In this document: in pieces, positions 62,201 through 64,000 of the stretch
Position numbering within the stretch: the stretch's first letter is position 1
Layout of the letters: each line of letters opens with the position of its first letter
Assembly (NCBI GenBank): GCA_013396755.1
Contig: VWZF01002630.1
Span: forward strand, 372,001 to 436,000
Reading direction: 5' to 3'
DNA from: Sclerurus mexicanus
Taxonomy: Eukaryota; Chordata; Aves; Passeriformes; Furnariidae
Length of the DNA: 64,000 nucleotides
Made by a program: the position numbers and the translations under genes
The notes under the pieces: generated by a model
Seen by the model: only the letters and a program-made list of their open reading frames with translations
Told to the model about the DNA's origin: nothing
Database searches by the model: none

Positions 62201-64000
62201 GCCAAGGGAAATCTACATTACTACACAGTAACTGTATTAACCACTTAATTCTAAAGGAAGCAGATAACAGGAAGATATTAGTGTGGGAATGGGCAAATAA
62301 ATAAAAGAATATTTCTCTCCAATAAACCTCAATTCTCTTGGAATTATTTTTTAAAGACTTACAAGGAAATCTGCCAGAACAGGTAATGACTATACTTAAG
62401 AGAGAGTCAATTGTCCTAGAAAACTTCATGTACTATGGTTATAGTGCTGGAAACAAAAATTTAGCTGATATGGGGCTATCTCTGGGTAACAGCATCTCCA
62501 CCAAGGACTTCAGGACAAACTCTGGTACTTCTTAACATTTAAAATCTGAACAGTAAGACTTAGATTATGAGTTCTTGATTTTTTTTGTCTTACCCCTTAC
62601 TCACACAAGTAGTTCCAGTGTCTTCAAGAATCAAGAGAACTGAGAAACCTGACTTTAAAATCCATCTGAACAATGTTGAAATTTAATTTTAATAGAGATA
62701 AAACATCTCCCTTTCTCAGAGATCACCAATGCTTAGCAATAGTGGAAATTAGGACAGTGTTGTGTTTTCAGCACATTTGGTCCATGTTCATGGCTCTTCC
62801 TGGCTTCACAGGATTGGACAAGGCTGTGTGAGGAGTGTCATATTTGATTGAAATGAGTAATGACCAAGAGGGGACTTGTGGGTAGGGAATGCCAGAAATG
62901 AGATGGTGGCTATTGTAAGGTCATCAATAAGGGAAATTTTGGGTACATTTTTGTTAGCAGCAGTTCAGCTATGTATGAGACAGAGGTGTGGAGGACGACT
63001 GCTGGGTGAACGTGACTCTGTCGAGTGTTATTTGCCAAGTGCAATGCAGAGAGAAGGAAAACTTATCTTGCACTTTACAGTGTCCCCATTTCATAAATAC
63101 GATACATTAATATTCATTATACCACATGCATTATCATTTTGGAAGGAGATTACTGGGGATTCACTATTTTCTCTCCATCATACTTTCCAATTAGGATCCC
63201 CTCTTTTGCAAATAATAAGCTTTTTGTTGCCAGGGGCTTTGCAGCAAAGTTCCATTCAGAGGGTTGGCATTCTGTTCAGCCTCCATTTCAGAAAGAAGTG
63301 CAGATTGAAGAACAATTATATTTTTAATGACAGGTTAATCTTGCTGTACTAAATATGATTAGAGAATCACCTGGCTAATGTCAGAAAATACAAGAGCTGT
63401 TAGGAGTTGTTTCCAAAAAAACTCCAGGGAGAAGGGTAAGGAAGAAGCCTCACAAATGCATCATTGAGTGAGATTTAGGGTTCTTGGAGGACAGATAAGA
63501 GAATAAGGGTAGAGTGGAACAACAAAGAAGAAGGGGTAGCCTGAGTCCTTGTTCCCCTCAGATGAAAAAGTCTTTTGGCTCTGTGTTTTGCTCACATGAA
63601 CAAAAGCCAAATGTTCTCATCTGGCACTAGCAAGAAAGGATGAGGATGAGTTTGATGTACACTGCTGACCTGTGCTAGGCAGGGAAAGACCAGGTCATCA
63701 ATTTTTGGGAGTTGCCTCAGTACTTCCTCTGTTCTTGAAGTAGTTCTTCAGGCTCTGTTGTGCAGAAGAGAAAAACCCAAACACTGTCCTTCTTCAAAGG
63801 GGGAAGAAATTATGAGGAAAAATGCAATAAAGACTCTTGGATGCTTAAACACCAGAAGCCTGAACACTACATAATGCTTGCTATAAACGCTGAGATCCCA
63901 CCTAAAGATACTGTGTGGCTCTATGTATGTAACCAGCAGCATATCACACTTCTGGAGTGTGCATTACAAGCAAAGGGAACGAGAAAAGAATGGAAACTCT
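53214..64000. other. Unique non-coding DNA with two weak exon candidates
   Basis: No assigned gene or repeat. Two segments have splice-like borders and encode possible membrane helices: 57127-57277 on the minus strand and 61672-61872 on the plus strand. Positions 55960-56045 faintly resemble an antisense MIR, and 58370-58680 is an AT-rich block that looks like a conserved non-coding element. The longest frame of the window, 180 codons on the minus strand at 61887-62429, has no recognised domain. Confidence 0.45.

Noticed and set aside
61887..62429. Longest open frame, 180 codons on the minus strand
   Set aside because: No recognisable domain, no clear splice or promoter context, and in a 64 kb window of this composition a few frames of 150-180 codons are expected by chance.
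62876..63352. 158-codon + strand frame
   Set aside because: No recognised motif. It overlaps another open frame on the same strand, as chance frames do.
1..64000. CRISPR arrays, operons or other prokaryotic systems
   Set aside because: No regularly spaced repeats, no dense coding and no ribosome-binding pattern. CR1 and MIR remnants place the DNA in an amniote genome.
1..64000. tRNA or snoRNA genes
   Set aside because: I saw no GGTTCRANTCC-type B box in tRNA context and no convincing box C/D or H/ACA structure. A covariance-model search could still find one.

Overview
The window looks like bird nuclear DNA, or at least archosaur DNA. The evidence is its interspersed repeats, nearly all of which are CR1-family LINE fragments. 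Three end in the typical avian CR1 3' tail on the + strand (near 7362, 10717 and 13194), and one begins with the reverse complement of such a tail (52869). Older amniote-type CR1/L3 remnants lie in antisense at 36415-37070 and 44062-44505, and a MIR-type SINE remnant lies at 31838-31972. There are no Alu, B1/B2 or L1 sequences, repeat density is low, and CpG is depleted with no CpG island. The species cannot be named from this.

I found no protein-coding exon that I can assign to a known gene, and no tRNA, rRNA or recognisable small RNA gene. The open reading frames are short (180 codons or fewer), lie on both strands and read as chance frames. The window therefore reads as intergenic or deep intronic DNA.

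Layout: 1-6844 is unique non-coding DNA. 6845-7362 is a CR1 copy whose endonuclease segment is joined directly to its 3' end. 7363-13029 is unique DNA with one short CR1 tail, and 13030-13194 is another CR1 tail. 13195-31837 is unique sequence, including a very AT-rich stretch at about 16730-17560, a G-quadruplex-type G-run cluster at 20262-20286, several simple repeats and a block at 30100-30410 that looks like a conserved non-coding element. 31838-31972 is the MIR remnant. 33474-33503 is an assembly gap of 30 Ns beside a T homopolymer. 33921-34880 holds a broken, lysine- and glutamate-rich reading frame that may be a decayed coding sequence. 36415-37070 and 44062-44505 are the old CR1/L3 fragments. 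48122-48157 is a perfect (ATA)12 microsatellite. 52869-53213 is a minus-strand CR1. The rest to 64000 is unique DNA with two weak exon candidates, at 57127-57277 on the minus strand and 61672-61872 on the plus strand.

No genes act together here. The points most worth checking are the broken reading frame at 33921-34880, the internally deleted CR1, the long-retained CR1/L3 fragment, the two exon candidates encoding possible membrane segments, and a few AT-rich blocks with homeobox-type motifs. No alignment was run. Repeat assignments rest on my memory of family consensus sequences, so boundaries are approximate.
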